From contig NZ_AP014648.1 of assembly GCF_000828475.1 (NCBI RefSeq), positions 434,001 to 498,000 of the forward strand: a DNA stretch of 64,000 bases, given 5' to 3'. The position numbers and the translations under genes are program-made. The stretch's first letter is position 1. Each line of letters starts with the position of its first letter. This DNA is from Methyloceanibacter caenitepidi (lineage in GTDB: Bacteria > Pseudomonadota > Alphaproteobacteria > Rhizobiales > Methyloligellaceae). Under the pieces are notes generated by a model. The model made no database searches, had not been told where the DNA came from, and saw only the letters and a program-made list of their open reading frames with translations. Positions 52,585 through 63,206 of this stretch are shown piece by piece.

Positions 52585-53188
52585 AGGTCGCCTCGATCAG
52601 CTGCTCGAAGGCGCGCATGCGGTGAGACAGGTCGTTCTTCAGGGCCGGGTCCATCTCGCCGAATGTCTCTTTGTAGCCCTCGGGCACGAAGATGGGATCA
52701 TAGCCGAAGCCGTGCTCCCCGCGCGGCGGCCATTGGATGTGCCCAAAGACCTTGCCCGTAAAAACGGCTTCCTCGCCATTGGGAGCCGCAAGCGCCAGGG
52801 CGCAGGTGAAGTTGGCATGCGTGAACGCCCCTCCCGTGGCTTCCAGCGCCTCGTGCACCTTCCGCATGGCGAGGGCGAAGTCCTTGTCCGGGCCGCCCCA
52901 TCGCGCCGAATGGATGCCGGGATCGCCACTGAGCGCATCAACTTCTAGCCCGGAATCATCCGCGAGCGCCATCATACCCGAGCCGCGAGCCGACGCATGG
53001 GCCTTGAGCAGCGCATTGGCCTCGAACGTGTCGCCCGTCTCCTCCGGTTCCGGCAGATCGAGACTGCCCGCCGAGACGCAAGTAATGCCGAGCGGTTCGA
53101 ACAACTCGCCGAGTTCGCGCACCTTGCCTTCGTTGTGGCTGGCGACAACGATTTTCGAGCCGGGATGAAGAACGCCGGGACCGAGCAC
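52553..53188 (-). CDS. rdgB: XTP/dITP pyrophosphatase RdgB (HAM1 family)
   Basis: A 211-residue nucleotide-sanitising enzyme that hydrolyses XTP and d[68 protein letters not shown] and [16 protein letters not shown] are the family blocks. GTG 53188 is chosen because AAGGAGG, overlapping the rph stop, lies five bases upstream; a TTG at 53206 would place this site inside the gene. It is coupled to rph upstream and hemW downstream. Confidence 0.93.
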   Translation of the reverse strand: MLGPGVLHPGSKIVVASHNEGKVRELGELFEPLGITCVSAGSLDLPEPEETGDTFEANALLKAHASARGSGMMALADDSGLEVDALSGDPGIHSARWGGPDKDFALAMRKVHEALEATGGAFTHANFTCALALAAPNGEEAVFTGKVFGHIQWPPRGEHGFGYDPIFVPEGYKETFGEMDPALKNDLSHRMRAFEQLIEATYAEADDETAS

Positions 53189-53198
53189 ACGCGCCTCC

Positions 53199-53912
53199 TT
53201 AGGCAATGGTCATCTTTTGGAGCTCGACGAGATCGGCGATGCCGGCGCGCGCAAGCAGCATGAGTTGATCGAACTGCTCTTGGCTGAACGGTTCGGTTTC
53301 GGCCGTTCCTTGCACCTCGACAATCCCGCCTTTGCCGGTGATGACGAAGTTGGCGTCCGCATCGGCCTCGGAGTCCTCGGCGTAGTCGAGATCGAGCACG
53401 GGTTCGCCGCCATAGAGCCCGCAGGAGACGGCCGCCACGTGGTCACGCAGCACGCCGCCCTTGATCATGCTGCGCGCCTCCATCCAGGCGAGCGCATCGT
53501 GGAGCGCGACCCAGGCCCCCGTGATCGAGGCGGTGCGCGTGCCGCCGTCGGCCTGCAGGACATCGCAGTCGATGACGATCTGCTTCTCCGCCATGCCCGC
53601 CAGATTGGTCACCGCCCGCAAGGAGCGTCCGATCAGCCGCTGAATCTCTTGGGTCCGTCCGGACTGCTTGCCGGCGGCCGCTTCGCGGCGCGTGCGGTCG
53701 TGGGTCGAGCGCGGCAGCATGCCGTATTCGGCCGTGACCCAGCCCCGCCCGGAGCCCTTCAGCCATGGGGGAACCGATTCGGCGACCGAAGCGGTGCACA
53801 GGACATGGGTCTCGCCGAAGCGGACAAGGCACGAGCCTTCGGCATGGCGCGAGGCCGCGCGCTCGAGGCTGACGGGGCGCAGTGCGTTGGGCGCGCGTTT
53901 GGACGGGCGAAT
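53199..53912 (-). CDS. rph: Ribonuclease PH
   Basis: A phosphorolytic 3'-5' exoribonuclease of about 237 residues. [82 protein letters not shown] and [26 protein letters not shown] are diagnostic. No ATG, GTG or TTG gives the usual start: the family N-terminus follows ATC-ATT (53915-53910), with AGGAG at 53927-53923. Initiation at ATT or ATC is therefore likely; the nearest in-frame alternative, TTG at 54005, adds 31 residues foreign to the family. Confidence 0.9.
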   Translation of the reverse strand: MRPSKRAPNALRPVSLERAASRHAEGSCLVRFGETHVLCTASVAESVPPWLKGSGRGWVTAEYGMLPRSTHDRTRREAAAGKQSGRTQEIQRLIGRSLRAVTNLAGMAEKQIVIDCDVLQADGGTRTASITGAWVALHDALAWMEARSMIKGGVLRDHVAAVSCGLYGGEPVLDLDYAEDSEADADANFVITGKGGIVEVQGTAETEPFSQEQFDQLMLLARAGIADLVELQKMTIA

Positions 53913-54058
53913 GATGGCGGCTCTCCTCTCAAATAACGGTGGGGCCGCGCACCCTAGAGGACGCGGCGAGGCGCGGGAAGCCCTTTCCCCCGCTGTCCTC
54001 CCCAACTGTCGCAGGGCGTGCCCTTGTGCGCCCGACGGTGAAAAGCTAGGACGCTTTG

Positions 54059-54970
54059 ATGGCCTGGTGCGACGAAGTTTTGGGGTTCTGCGATGCCTCG
54101 GGTGCCGCGCTCGATCCCATGCCCGCCCATTACGAGGTCGCTGCGCGGATCGAGGCGATGCCCATGACCGACTGGGTTCGTGCCTGGCGCGAGGTCTGCA
54201 CGACGAAGTTCCGGGATCGAACGCCGGGGGTCTACGCGTTCGTCACCCATTTCGATCGCCTGTCCCACGACGACCCCGAACGGGGAGTTGCCTTCATCGA
54301 GGCGGCGCTGCAACACGAGCCGGACGACGAGGTGCTCAATCTGATCGCCAAGGGTAAGCCGCTCGGTCAGCTTCTTGTCTTCCGCGCCCCGGTGGCGACG
54401 CCTCTCCTGCAAGAGCTTGCGCTGCGGCAGCCGCGTCTGCGGTGGCTGATGGGCCGCCAGGCGGCATCCATAGGGAACGGCAAGGTGGACGATACGGATT
54501 TGGCGCGGCGTCTCCTGGCGATCTGCGATGAGCCCGCCTACCGAGCCTGGGAAGAGGCGGCGTATCCCAAGTCCGAGCCGGTCGACTTCGAGGCCCTGTC
54601 CGTTCCCGAACTCGCTGCAAAATGGGTAGAGATCATGTCGCGCTCCGATATTGAGATCGAGCGCGACCATCAGTGGTACGACCTCTACGATTACCAGCAC
54701 ACCCTGACCGGAAGCGAGCCGTTGAAAGCCTTGGCCCTGGTGAAAGCCATTCTCGATATCGAAGACAACCCGAACCTGCTTGGCATCCTGTCCGCCGGTA
54801 TGCTGGAGGACCTGATACCCTATGACGACGGCCCGGTGGTCGATGCGGTGGTGGCTGATGCCGCGGACGATCCGCAGTTCCAGGATTTGTTGTGCGGCGT
54901 GTGGTTCGATGGCTTGAGCCCGCAAGTGGTGGCGCGGCTCAAATGGGCATGCGGTCAGAGACGGCCATGA
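54059..54970 (+). CDS. DUF6869-like protein, coupled to mutS
   Basis: A 303-residue acidic soluble protein. The C-terminal part ([30 protein letters not shown] then [28 protein letters not shown] text and [24 protein letters not shown]) matches the DUF6869 pattern, and an earlier segment ([58 protein letters not shown]) looks like a second, weaker copy. Function unknown. Its stop overlaps the mutS start (ATGA at 54967-54970). ATG 54059 has AGGA just upstream. Confidence 0.7.
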   Translation: MAWCDEVLGFCDASGAALDPMPAHYEVAARIEAMPMTDWVRAWREVCTTKFRDRTPGVYAFVTHFDRLSHDDPERGVAFIEAALQHEPDDEVLNLIAKGKPLGQLLVFRAPVATPLLQELALRQPRLRWLMGRQAASIGNGKVDDTDLARRLLAICDEPAYRAWEEAAYPKSEPVDFEALSVPELAAKWVEIMSRSDIEIERDHQWYDLYDYQHTLTGSEPLKALALVKAILDIEDNPNLLGILSAGMLEDLIPYDDGPVVDAVVADAADDPQFQDLLCGVWFDGLSPQVVARLKWACGQRRP

Positions 54971-57714
54971 AGACGGACACGCAGACAGGCAACAGCCTCG
55001 GCGCGGCGAAAGAGCCTTTCCGCGCGCCGGACGGCGTCACGCCGATGATGGCGCAATACCTGGAAATCAAGGCCGCCAACGCCGACAGCCTCCTCTTTTA
55101 CCGCATGGGCGATTTCTACGAGATGTTCTTCGAAGACGCGTCGGTCGCCTCGCGCGCGCTTGGGATCGCGCTCACGAAGCGCGGCAAGCATCTCGGCGAG
55201 GACATTCCCATGTGCGGCGTTCCCGTCCATGCCGCCGACGACTATCTGCAGAAGCTCATCGCTCTAGGCCACCGCGTTGCCGTGTGCGAGCAGACCGAGG
55301 ATCCGGCCGAAGCCAAGAAGCGGGGTGCGAAGGCCGTTGTCCGCCGCGACGTGGTGCGGCTCGTGACGCCCGGGACGCTCACCGAGGAGTCGCTGCTCGA
55401 TGCGCGCGCTCACAACTTCCTCACGGCCCTGTTCCGCGAACCGCAAAGCGAGGGCGCCGAGCCGCGCTTGGCGCTGGCCTCGATCGATATCTCTACGGGC
55501 GAGCTGATCGCGGCGACCTGCAAGCTCGCGGATATACCGGGCGAGCTGGCGCGCATCCGGCCGGGCGAGGTGCTTATCGGTGAGGACCTGGCGAGCGACG
55601 CCGAAATCCGTGCGCGCATCGGCGAGGCCGGGGCCGCGCTCACGCCGTGTCCGCGCGCCCATTTCGACTCGGCCCGCGGCGAGCGCGCCCTGAAGGAGCG
55701 TCTCGGCGTGGCCGCGCTCGACGCCTTCGGCGATTTCTCGCGGGCGGAGCTCGCGGCCCTTGCGGGGCTGCTCACCTATGTGGAGCTTACCCAGGTCGGG
55801 CGCATGCCGCTCTTGCGTCCGCCGCGCCGGGAATCGGCCGACAGGCTGATGCTGATCGATGCGGCGACGCGGGCCAATTTGGAACTCGTTCGTTCGAACC
55901 AGGGGACGCGGGCGGGCAGCCTATTGGCGGCGGTCGATCGCACCGTCACTGCGGCCGGCGCGCGCGAACTCGCAAGCCGTCTTTCGAGTCCCCTCACGGA
56001 CGTCGCCCTGGTCAGCGCCCGGCTCGACGCCGTGGGCTATCTCGCCGACGAGCCGCCCCTGCGTCAGGACCTGCGGGATGCCTTGAAAGCGGCCCCGGAT
56101 CTCGCCCGTTCGCTTGCACGCCTCGCTTTCGGCCGCGGCACGCCGCGCGATCTCGGGGCCGTGGGTGCCGCGATCGGGGCGGCCCACGCGCTCGCGGCCC
56201 GGCTCATCAGCGCGGGCGATACTCTGGGTTTGCCACGAGAGTTGATGGGGATCGCCGAACGTTTGGCGCAAGCGCCAGCGGACGTGGCGACGTCGTTGTC
56301 CGCAGCCCTTGTCGAGGAACTGCCGGTCAACGCGCGGGACGGAGGCTTCGTGCAAGCCGGATACGACGTGAGCCTCGACGAATTGCGCGCCTTGCGGGAC
56401 GGTAGCCGCAAAGTCATCGCCGGTTTGCAGGCGACATATGCAGAGGTCACCGGTATCAAATCGCTCAAGGTCCGGCACAACAACGTGCTTGGCTATTTCG
56501 TCGAAGTCACCGCGCTCCATGCGCCGACGCTCACGGCGCCGCCGCATGCAGAAACCTTCATTCACCGCCAGACCATGGCGAACGCTGTCCGGTTCTCGAC
56601 GACCGAACTGTCCGATCTCGAGTCGAAGATCACCTCCGCCGCAGATCGGGCGCTGGCGCTGGAGCTCGAGATATTCGCCAGGCTCACGAGCGAAGTGCTC
56701 GCCGCGGAACGGCAACTGTCGGCCGCCAGCGCCGCGCTCGCCGAACTCGATCATTATGCGGGGCTCGCGGAACTCGCGGTCGAGCTACGCTATGTGCGCC
56801 CGCGCGTCGACGACAGCGCGGTGTTCGCAATCGAAGAAGGCCGCCACCCGATGGTGGAGCAGACCTTGCGGCGCGAACAGGCCGGCGACTTCATCGGCAA
56901 CGATTGCCGGCTGTGCGGCGGCGATGGGGACCGCAATGGGGCCCCTAGTGCGCTCGTGGTCACCGGGCCCAACATGGGCGGCAAGTCGACGTTTCTGCGC
57001 CAGAACGCGCTGATCGTGGTGTTGGCGCAAGCCGGTGCGTTCGTACCGGCGAAGTCGGCGCATATCGGCCTTGTCGACAGGCTCTTCAGCCGTGTCGGCG
57101 CCGCCGACGATCTTGCGCGCGGCCGCTCCACGTTCATGGTCGAGATGGTCGAGACCGCCGCAATTCTCAATCAGGCGACGCCACGGTCCTTCGTGGTACT
57201 CGACGAGATCGGACGCGGCACGGCGACGTTCGATGGGTTGTCGATTGCCTGGGCCGCGCTCGAATATCTCCACGAGGTCAATCGGTCGCGCGTGCTGTTC
57301 GCGACCCACTACCACGAACTGACGGCGCTCGCCGACCGGCTTCCCCATGCCGCCAACGCAACCGTCGAGGTCAAGGAATGGCGCGAGGAGATCGTTTTCC
57401 TTTATCGCGTGAAGATGGGCGCCGCCGACCGGTCCTATGGTATCCACGTGGCCAAGCTCGCGGGACTGCCGGCGCCGGTGCTCAAGCGCGCAGGCGCGGT
57501 TCTCGCCGAGCTGGAAAAGGCCGACGGACGTCCGAAACCCACCGATCTAGCCGGCGACCTGCCGCTGTTTCAGGCGGCCGCCGCGCAAGCGGCGGAGTCG
57601 ACGCCGTCCAGGCTGGAGGAGGCGCTGCGGGAGTTCCATCCGGACGCCATGACGCCGAAAGAGGCCATTGAGGCGCTCTATCGCTTGCGGGCGCTGTTAG
57701 AAGACGATGGCTAG
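54967..57714 (+). CDS. mutS: DNA mismatch repair protein MutS
   Basis: A 915-residue mismatch recognition ATPase. The N-terminal mismatch-binding domain has [17 protein letters not shown] (the Phe-x-Glu wedge lies in FYEMF), and the C-terminal ATPase has Walker [11 protein letters not shown] (about residue 666), [25 protein letters not shown] and [24 protein letters not shown] 54967 overlaps the stop of the DUF6869-like gene and gives the usual start. Full length; no defect seen. It overlaps glnD by eight bases. Confidence 0.98.
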   Translation: MKTDTQTGNSLGAAKEPFRAPDGVTPMMAQYLEIKAANADSLLFYRMGDFYEMFFEDASVASRALGIALTKRGKHLGEDIPMCGVPVHAADDYLQKLIALGHRVAVCEQTEDPAEAKKRGAKAVVRRDVVRLVTPGTLTEESLLDARAHNFLTALFREPQSEGAEPRLALASIDISTGELIAATCKLADIPGELARIRPGEVLIGEDLASDAEIRARIGEAGAALTPCPRAHFDSARGERALKERLGVAALDAFGDFSRAELAALAGLLTYVELTQVGRMPLLRPPRRESADRLMLIDAATRANLELVRSNQGTRAGSLLAAVDRTVTAAGARELASRLSSPLTDVALVSARLDAVGYLADEPPLRQDLRDALKAAPDLARSLARLAFGRGTPRDLGAVGAAIGAAHALAARLISAGDTLGLPRELMGIAERLAQAPADVATSLSAALVEELPVNARDGGFVQAGYDVSLDELRALRDGSRKVIAGLQATYAEVTGIKSLKVRHNNVLGYFVEVTALHAPTLTAPPHAETFIHRQTMANAVRFSTTELSDLESKITSAADRALALELEIFARLTSEVLAAERQLSAASAALAELDHYAGLAELAVELRYVRPRVDDSAVFAIEEGRHPMVEQTLRREQAGDFIGNDCRLCGGDGDRNGAPSALVVTGPNMGGKSTFLRQNALIVVLAQAGAFVPAKSAHIGLVDRLFSRVGAADDLARGRSTFMVEMVETAAILNQATPRSFVVLDEIGRGTATFDGLSIAWAALEYLHEVNRSRVLFATHYHELTALADRLPHAANATVEVKEWREEIVFLYRVKMGAADRSYGIHVAKLAGLPAPVLKRAGAVLAELEKADGRPKPTDLAGDLPLFQAAAAQAAESTPSRLEEALREFHPDAMTPKEAIEALYRLRALLEDDG

Positions 57715-60520
57715 TGCGGTTGTGCTAAAGTCTGCCTCTATGGATCAAGCCGTTATCAAAAGAGCTCCCTATCTCGATTTCGACCTGTTGCGCGAACAAG
57801 CCGACGATGTAGCGCGCACGCATGCTGGCCAAGACACGCAGATGCGCGCGGCGCTGGTCGAATTCCTGAAACCACGCGTGGAAGAGGCCCGTTCTCTGGC
57901 AAAGGCTCAGCTGGACGACGACGGGGACGGCCGCGCTTGCGCCGCCGGTCTGTCCGCCTTCCAGGATGAACTGATCCGCCTCGCCTACGACTTCACCACG
58001 CGCCACGTCTACCGGGCCGAAAATCCTTCCATGTCCGAACGCATGGCCGTGGTCGCCCAAGGCGGGTACGGGCGTGGCCTGCTCGCGCCGGGCTCCGACA
58101 TCGATTTGCTTTTCCTGCTACCTTACAAGCAGACTGCCTGGGGCGAGAGCGTTGCGGAGTACATCCTGTATCTCCTTTGGGATCTCGGCTTCACGGTAGG
58201 ACACGCCGCGCGCACGATCAGCCAATGCGTGCGGCTCAGTATGGCCGATATGACGATCCGCACGGCGCTGCTCGACGCGCGATTGATCCTCGGCGACGAG
58301 AAACTCTTTGCCGAGTTCCTGCACCGCTATCGCCGCGAAGTGCTGGATGTGGATGCGCGCGCGTTCGTCGAGGCGAAGCTGGCCGAGCAGCATGCGCGTC
58401 ATTCACGCTCGGGCGCATCTCGCTATCTCGTCGAACCGAACATCAAGGAGGGTACGGGCGGACTGCGCGACCTCCACACGCTCCACTGGCTCGCCAAGCA
58501 CATCTATCCCGACCAGGCCGAGGAGGAGTTCGTCGAGGCCGGCGTTTTTACACACGCCGAGTATGCCAGCTTTCGCCGCTGCGAGTTCTTTCTGTGGACG
58601 GTCCGCTGTCACTTGCATTTTCTGACGGACCGGGAAGAGGACCGGCTGAGTTTCGATCTGCAGCGCGCCATGGCCGAACGGCTCGGTTATCGCGACCACG
58701 CAGGGCTCAGCGGTGTCGAGCGCTTCATGAAGCACTACTTCATGATAGCGCTGGAGGTGGGCCAGCTGACGCGCATCGTGTGCACCGCGCTCGAGCTGAA
58801 ACAGCTGAAGTCGGTGCCTTCGCTCGACGCGCTTCTGGCGCCTTTCGATTGGCGCCGCCGCGCCAAGCTGCGCCGCACCTCGGACTTCCGGATCGACAAC
58901 GGCCGGATCTCCGCCGTCGCGAAGGATGCGTTCAAAACCGACCCGGTGAACTTCATCCGGCTCTTCGTGGTGGCGGATGAGAGCCAGGCCGCGCTGTCGC
59001 CCGAGGTGCTGCGCCAGATCCGCGCGAACTTCCGCTATATCGACGAAGACCTGCGCCAGGACCCGACGGCCAACAAGCTGTTCATGAAGTTGCTGACATC
59101 GGCGCGCGACCCGGAAGTCGCCTTGCGCAAGATGACCGAGGCCGGCGTGCTCGGGCGCTTTCTGCCGGAGTGGGGGCGGGTCGTGTCGATGATGCAGTTC
59201 AACATGTACCATCACTTCACGGTCAACGAGCACCTCGTCCGGACGATCGGCTATCTCGATGCCATCGAGCGCGGCAAGCTGGCCGCCGAGCACCCTCTGG
59301 CGAGCGAGATCATCAAGACGATCGACAATCGCCGCGCACTCTACGTCGCCGCGCTGCTCCACGACGTGGCCAAGGGGCGCGACGAGGACCATTCCATCGC
59401 AGGCGCTCGCATCGCGCGCGAACTGTGCCCGCGCTTGGGGCTCACGCGGTCCGAAACCGAGACGGTCTCCTGGCTCATCGAGCAGCACCTCACCATGAGT
59501 CTGTTCGCCCAGAGCCGCGACCTCAACGACCCGAAGACGATCAGCGATTTCGTAGAGATCGTGCAGAGCCGCGAGCGGCTCAAACTGCTCCTGATCCTAA
59601 CGGTGTGCGATATCTGCGCCGTCGGGCCCGGGACCTGGACGGGCTGGAAAGGGCAACTTCTCCGGACACTCTATTACGAGGTCGAGCCGATCCTCAGCGG
59701 CGGCCACACGGCACTCACGCGGTCGCAGCGGCTGCAGCGTACCCAAGCCGCTTTGCGCGAGAAGCTCGCCGATTGGCCCCAAGAGGAGTTGGACCGCTTC
59801 ATCGACCGACACTATCCGGCCTATTGGCTTCGGACCGATCTCGACGTCATTGCGGAGCACGCCGAACTCATGCGCTCGGCGGAGCAGCAGAACAGCGTGA
59901 TTGCCACGCATATCGCCACGGATGCGTTCCGCGGGGTCACGCAGCTGACGCTGCTTGCACCGAACCATCCCTGGCTGCTCGCGATGGTGGCCGGGGCCTG
60001 TACGGGCGCTGGCGCCAATATCGCCGACGCGCAAATCTCGACGACGCGCGACGGCATGGCCCTCGACACCATCCATCTTCAGCGCGAGTTCGATCACGCC
60101 GAGGATGAAGAGCGGCGCGCCCGAAAGATCGCGGGCTCGATCGAGCGCATGCTCATGGGCGAAACCGACGTGGTGGATGTCATCAAGGCGAAGGTGCTCG
60201 GCACCTCGCGCCTGTCCGCCTTCTCCGTCGAGCCCCAAGTGATCATCGACAACACGCTGTCGGATGCCCTGACAGTGATCGAGATCAACGGGCTCGACCG
60301 GCCCGGCCTGCTCTACGAAATCACGCGCGAAATATCGAACCTCAATCTCGATATCGCGTCGGCGCATATCGCAACGTTCGGCGAGAAGGCCGTCGACGTG
60401 TTCTACGTGACGGACCTGACCGGCAAGAAGATCGGGAGTTCGAGCCGCGAGTCCCTCATCCGCGAGCGCCTGACCCGCGTGCTTGTGGAAACCCAAGAGC
60501 CGGAGCTGGAGGTATTGTGA
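57707..60520 (+). CDS. glnD: Bifunctional [protein-PII] uridylyltransferase/uridylyl-removing enzyme GlnD
   Basis: A 937-residue nitrogen sensor. The nucleotidyltransferase motif [21 protein letters not shown] lies near residue 119, the HD hydrolase motif in [16 protein letters not shown] near 549, and two C-terminal ACT domains ([21 protein letters not shown] and [22 protein letters not shown]) bind glutamine. It uridylylates PII under nitrogen limitation and removes UMP when glutamine is high. ATG 57707 overlaps the mutS stop; ATG 57740 is an alternative start. Confidence 0.97.
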   Translation: MASAVVLKSASMDQAVIKRAPYLDFDLLREQADDVARTHAGQDTQMRAALVEFLKPRVEEARSLAKAQLDDDGDGRACAAGLSAFQDELIRLAYDFTTRHVYRAENPSMSERMAVVAQGGYGRGLLAPGSDIDLLFLLPYKQTAWGESVAEYILYLLWDLGFTVGHAARTISQCVRLSMADMTIRTALLDARLILGDEKLFAEFLHRYRREVLDVDARAFVEAKLAEQHARHSRSGASRYLVEPNIKEGTGGLRDLHTLHWLAKHIYPDQAEEEFVEAGVFTHAEYASFRRCEFFLWTVRCHLHFLTDREEDRLSFDLQRAMAERLGYRDHAGLSGVERFMKHYFMIALEVGQLTRIVCTALELKQLKSVPSLDALLAPFDWRRRAKLRRTSDFRIDNGRISAVAKDAFKTDPVNFIRLFVVADESQAALSPEVLRQIRANFRYIDEDLRQDPTANKLFMKLLTSARDPEVALRKMTEAGVLGRFLPEWGRVVSMMQFNMYHHFTVNEHLVRTIGYLDAIERGKLAAEHPLASEIIKTIDNRRALYVAALLHDVAKGRDEDHSIAGARIARELCPRLGLTRSETETVSWLIEQHLTMSLFAQSRDLNDPKTISDFVEIVQSRERLKLLLILTVCDICAVGPGTWTGWKGQLLRTLYYEVEPILSGGHTALTRSQRLQRTQAALREKLADWPQEELDRFIDRHYPAYWLRTDLDVIAEHAELMRSAEQQNSVIATHIATDAFRGVTQLTLLAPNHPWLLAMVAGACTGAGANIADAQISTTRDGMALDTIHLQREFDHAEDEERRARKIAGSIERMLMGETDVVDVIKAKVLGTSRLSAFSVEPQVIIDNTLSDALTVIEINGLDRPGLLYEITREISNLNLDIASAHIATFGEKAVDVFYVTDLTGKKIGSSSRESLIRERLTRVLVETQEPELEVL

Positions 60521-60570
60521 CCCCTGGCCCCGCTTACCATTAAGTCCCGCGTGCAGATGGCGCAGCATCC

Positions 60571-62130
60571 ATGACGCTCTATCGCGGGTTCGCAACCGTC
60601 GGCGGCATGACCGTCATCAGCCGCCTGCTCGGCTTCGTGCGGGACATTCTGATCGCCGCCGTGCTCGGCGCCTCGGCCATTTCAGATGCGTTTTTCGTGG
60701 CGCTGCGTGTGCCGAACATGTTCCGCCGCATCTTCGCCGAGGGCGCCTTCAACGCGGCCTTCATTCCGCTCTACACGAAGAAGCTCCATGAGGCCGGGGA
60801 AAAGGCCGCCAAGGACTACGCCGCCAAGGCGCTGGCAGGGCTGACGGCCGTTTTGGTCTTGGTCGTGCTCTTGGCGGAGATCGCTGCACCTTGGCTTGTC
60901 ATGCTTCTGGCACCCGGCTTCGCGGAGGATCCGGACAAGTTCAGCTTGACCGTTCTGCTGGTGCGGATCGCGATGCCGTACCTCCTCTTCATGTCCTGGG
61001 TCGCCCTCTACACGGGTTTGCTCAACACGCTCGGCAAGTTCGCCGCCGCCGCTTTCGCGCCGAGCATCTTGAACTTCGTCCTGATCTCCGTGCTGCTCGG
61101 CCTCATCGCGACGGGAAATGGTCAAGATGAGGTCGCGGGCGTCGCGCTTGCCTGGGGCGTGGCTATTTCGGGCCTGTTGCAGGTCGCCATCGTCGTCTTC
61201 GCCGCCGTCCGCACGGGGCTGCGGCTGAAGCTCGAGCGCCCGCAATGGTCCGACGACATGAAGCGGCTCGTGCACCTCGCGATCCCCGGCATTATTGCCG
61301 GCGGCATGGCGCAGATCTCGATTGTGATTGCAACCATCGTGGCCAGCCTCGAAGGCCGTGTCGTGTCGTGGCTGTATTACGCGGATCGCATTTTCCAACT
61401 GCCGCTCGGTCTTATCGGGGTCGCGGTCGGCGTCGTGCTGCTCCCGGATCTCAGCCACAAGCTCCGGTCGGGCGATCATGACGCCGTTGTGGACAGCGAG
61501 AACAGGGCGCTGGAGTTCTCGCTCTTGCTGACCGTGCCGGCGGCTGTTGCCATGTTCATATGCGCCGAGCCCATCATCCGCGTGCTATTCGAGCGCGGCG
61601 CCTTCACCGCGATCGATGCCCAAGCGTCGGCGGGGATGCTGGCAATGCTATCGCTGGGGCTGCCGGCCTATGTGATCGTGAAAGCCCTGCAGCCCAGCTT
61701 CTTTGCCCGCGAGAACACCAAGACGCCGATGATCTATTCGGGCATCGCGATGACGCTGGGGGCCGTGCTCTCCGTCGTGCTGTTCTACGCGATCGGACCC
61801 TCAGGCATCGCCCTCGCCACGAGCCTGTCGGGCTGGATCAACGTGGTCTTGCTCGCCGGGGCCTTGAGGAAACGGGGCGAGTTTATCCTGGATGCGCGCT
61901 TTCGCTCGGCTTTTCTCGGCATCGTCCTTGCCAGTACGGCCATGGGGCTTGGCCTGTGGTGGGCGGCCTCCGCGCTCCAGCCCTATTTCGATCCGGGCTA
62001 CGGGCTCCTTCTGCAGATCGTTGCCCTGGCTGCGCTCATCGCCTTCGGGCTCGCACTCTATTTCGCCATTGGCACGCTCACGGGCGCCGTGAAGCCCCGG
62101 ACCTTCGTCAAGGACCTCCTAGGGCGCTGA
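60571..62130 (+). CDS. murJ: Lipid II flippase MurJ (MviN)
   Basis: A 519-residue polytopic membrane protein of the MOP superfamily that moves lipid II across the inner membrane for peptidoglycan synthesis. The N-terminus MTLYRGFATVGGMTVISRLLGFVRDILIAAVLGAS and AFFVALRVPNMFRRIFAEGAFNAAFIPLY are characteristic, and about 14 hydrophobic helices are visible. It follows glnD by 50 bases; the mutS-glnD-murJ order is common in Alphaproteobacteria. Confidence 0.96.
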   Translation: MTLYRGFATVGGMTVISRLLGFVRDILIAAVLGASAISDAFFVALRVPNMFRRIFAEGAFNAAFIPLYTKKLHEAGEKAAKDYAAKALAGLTAVLVLVVLLAEIAAPWLVMLLAPGFAEDPDKFSLTVLLVRIAMPYLLFMSWVALYTGLLNTLGKFAAAAFAPSILNFVLISVLLGLIATGNGQDEVAGVALAWGVAISGLLQVAIVVFAAVRTGLRLKLERPQWSDDMKRLVHLAIPGIIAGGMAQISIVIATIVASLEGRVVSWLYYADRIFQLPLGLIGVAVGVVLLPDLSHKLRSGDHDAVVDSENRALEFSLLLTVPAAVAMFICAEPIIRVLFERGAFTAIDAQASAGMLAMLSLGLPAYVIVKALQPSFFARENTKTPMIYSGIAMTLGAVLSVVLFYAIGPSGIALATSLSGWINVVLLAGALRKRGEFILDARFRSAFLGIVLASTAMGLGLWWAASALQPYFDPGYGLLLQIVALAALIAFGLALYFAIGTLTGAVKPRTFVKDLLGR

Positions 62131-62217
62131 ATTAGACCAAGGAACCAGTTCTCCCCGGTTGCGCCGCGACGATGTTGCAGTGCAATATCGGCGTTCGACA
62201 GACATGGGGGAACTTGA

Positions 62218-63108
62218 ATGGCAGGTCGTCCGCGCCGCAGCGTGCTCTATATGCCCGGCTCCAACGCCCGGGCCCTGGAAAAGGCCAAAACGATCCCGGC
62301 CGACGCGCTGATCTTCGACCTGGAAGACGCCGTCGCCCCGGACGACAAGGTCATGGCCCGGGAGCAGGTCTGCGCGGCCGCGGCCGCCGGCGGCTATGGC
62401 GGCCGTGAGGTCGTAATCCGGGTGAACGCGCTCGAGACCCCCTGGGGCGCGGCGGACATCATGGCCGCCTGCAAGGCTGCACCCGACGCTATCCTGATCC
62501 CGAAGGTCATCCACTCCGGCGACATCATCTCCGCCGCCAAGCTGTTGCAAAGCGTGCATGCACCGAAGAAGGTGCGGCTCTGGGCCATGATGGAGACGCC
62601 CATGGCCATCCTCAACGCCCGCACCATTGCAGCAAGAGCGGTCTACGACGACAACCGGCTCGATTGCCTCGTCATGGGCACCAACGACCTCATCAAGGAG
62701 AGCCGGGCCCGCGCGCTGCACGATCGTTTCGCCGTGGTGCCATGGCTTGCCATGACGCTCGCCGCCGCGCGCGCCTACCGGCTCGACATCATCGACGGCG
62801 TCTACAACGACTTTCGCGACGTCGAGGGCTTCCGCGACGAGTGTGAGAAGGGCCGTATTCTCGGCATGGACGGCAAGACGCTGATCCACCCGACGCAGGT
62901 GGCCCCCTGCAACGAGATCTTCTCGCCGAGCGAGGAGGAAGTCGAATGGTCCCGCAAGGTTATCGACGCGTTCGGCCGGCCGGAGAACGAGAAGAAGGGC
63001 GTCATCGTGGTCGAAGGCCACATGGTGGAGCGGTTGCACTTCAGCATGGCCCAGCGCGTCGTGGAGATCGCCGACCAGATCAGAGAGCTGGAAGCCTCGC
63101 TCGGCTAG
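62218..63108 (+). CDS. HpcH/HpaI aldolase / citrate lyase beta-like (CoA ester lyase) protein
   Basis: A 296-residue TIM-barrel protein of the CitE family. RRSVLYMPGSNARALEKAKTIPADALIFDLEDAVAPDDK holds the Mg/CoA motifs; VVIRVNALETPWGAADI, LWAMMETPMAILNARTI and KTLIHPTQVAPCNEIFSPSEEE follow. In serine-cycle methylotrophs members of this family act as malyl-CoA lyase or malyl-CoA thioesterase; length and sequence do not settle which applies here. GGGGAA stands before the ATG. The 98 bases to trpS hold nothing else. Confidence 0.88.
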   Translation: MAGRPRRSVLYMPGSNARALEKAKTIPADALIFDLEDAVAPDDKVMAREQVCAAAAAGGYGGREVVIRVNALETPWGAADIMAACKAAPDAILIPKVIHSGDIISAAKLLQSVHAPKKVRLWAMMETPMAILNARTIAARAVYDDNRLDCLVMGTNDLIKESRARALHDRFAVVPWLAMTLAAARAYRLDIIDGVYNDFRDVEGFRDECEKGRILGMDGKTLIHPTQVAPCNEIFSPSEEEVEWSRKVIDAFGRPENEKKGVIVVEGHMVERLHFSMAQRVVEIADQIRELEASLG

Positions 63109-63206
63109 CCGGATCGGTTTGTACGGACAGACCGGCCTCGTGAGCAGAGCAGCCTTGCGTGCGCGCCTGCCCCACGCCATAACGCCGCGTGGCTTAGGGC
63201 GAGGAT

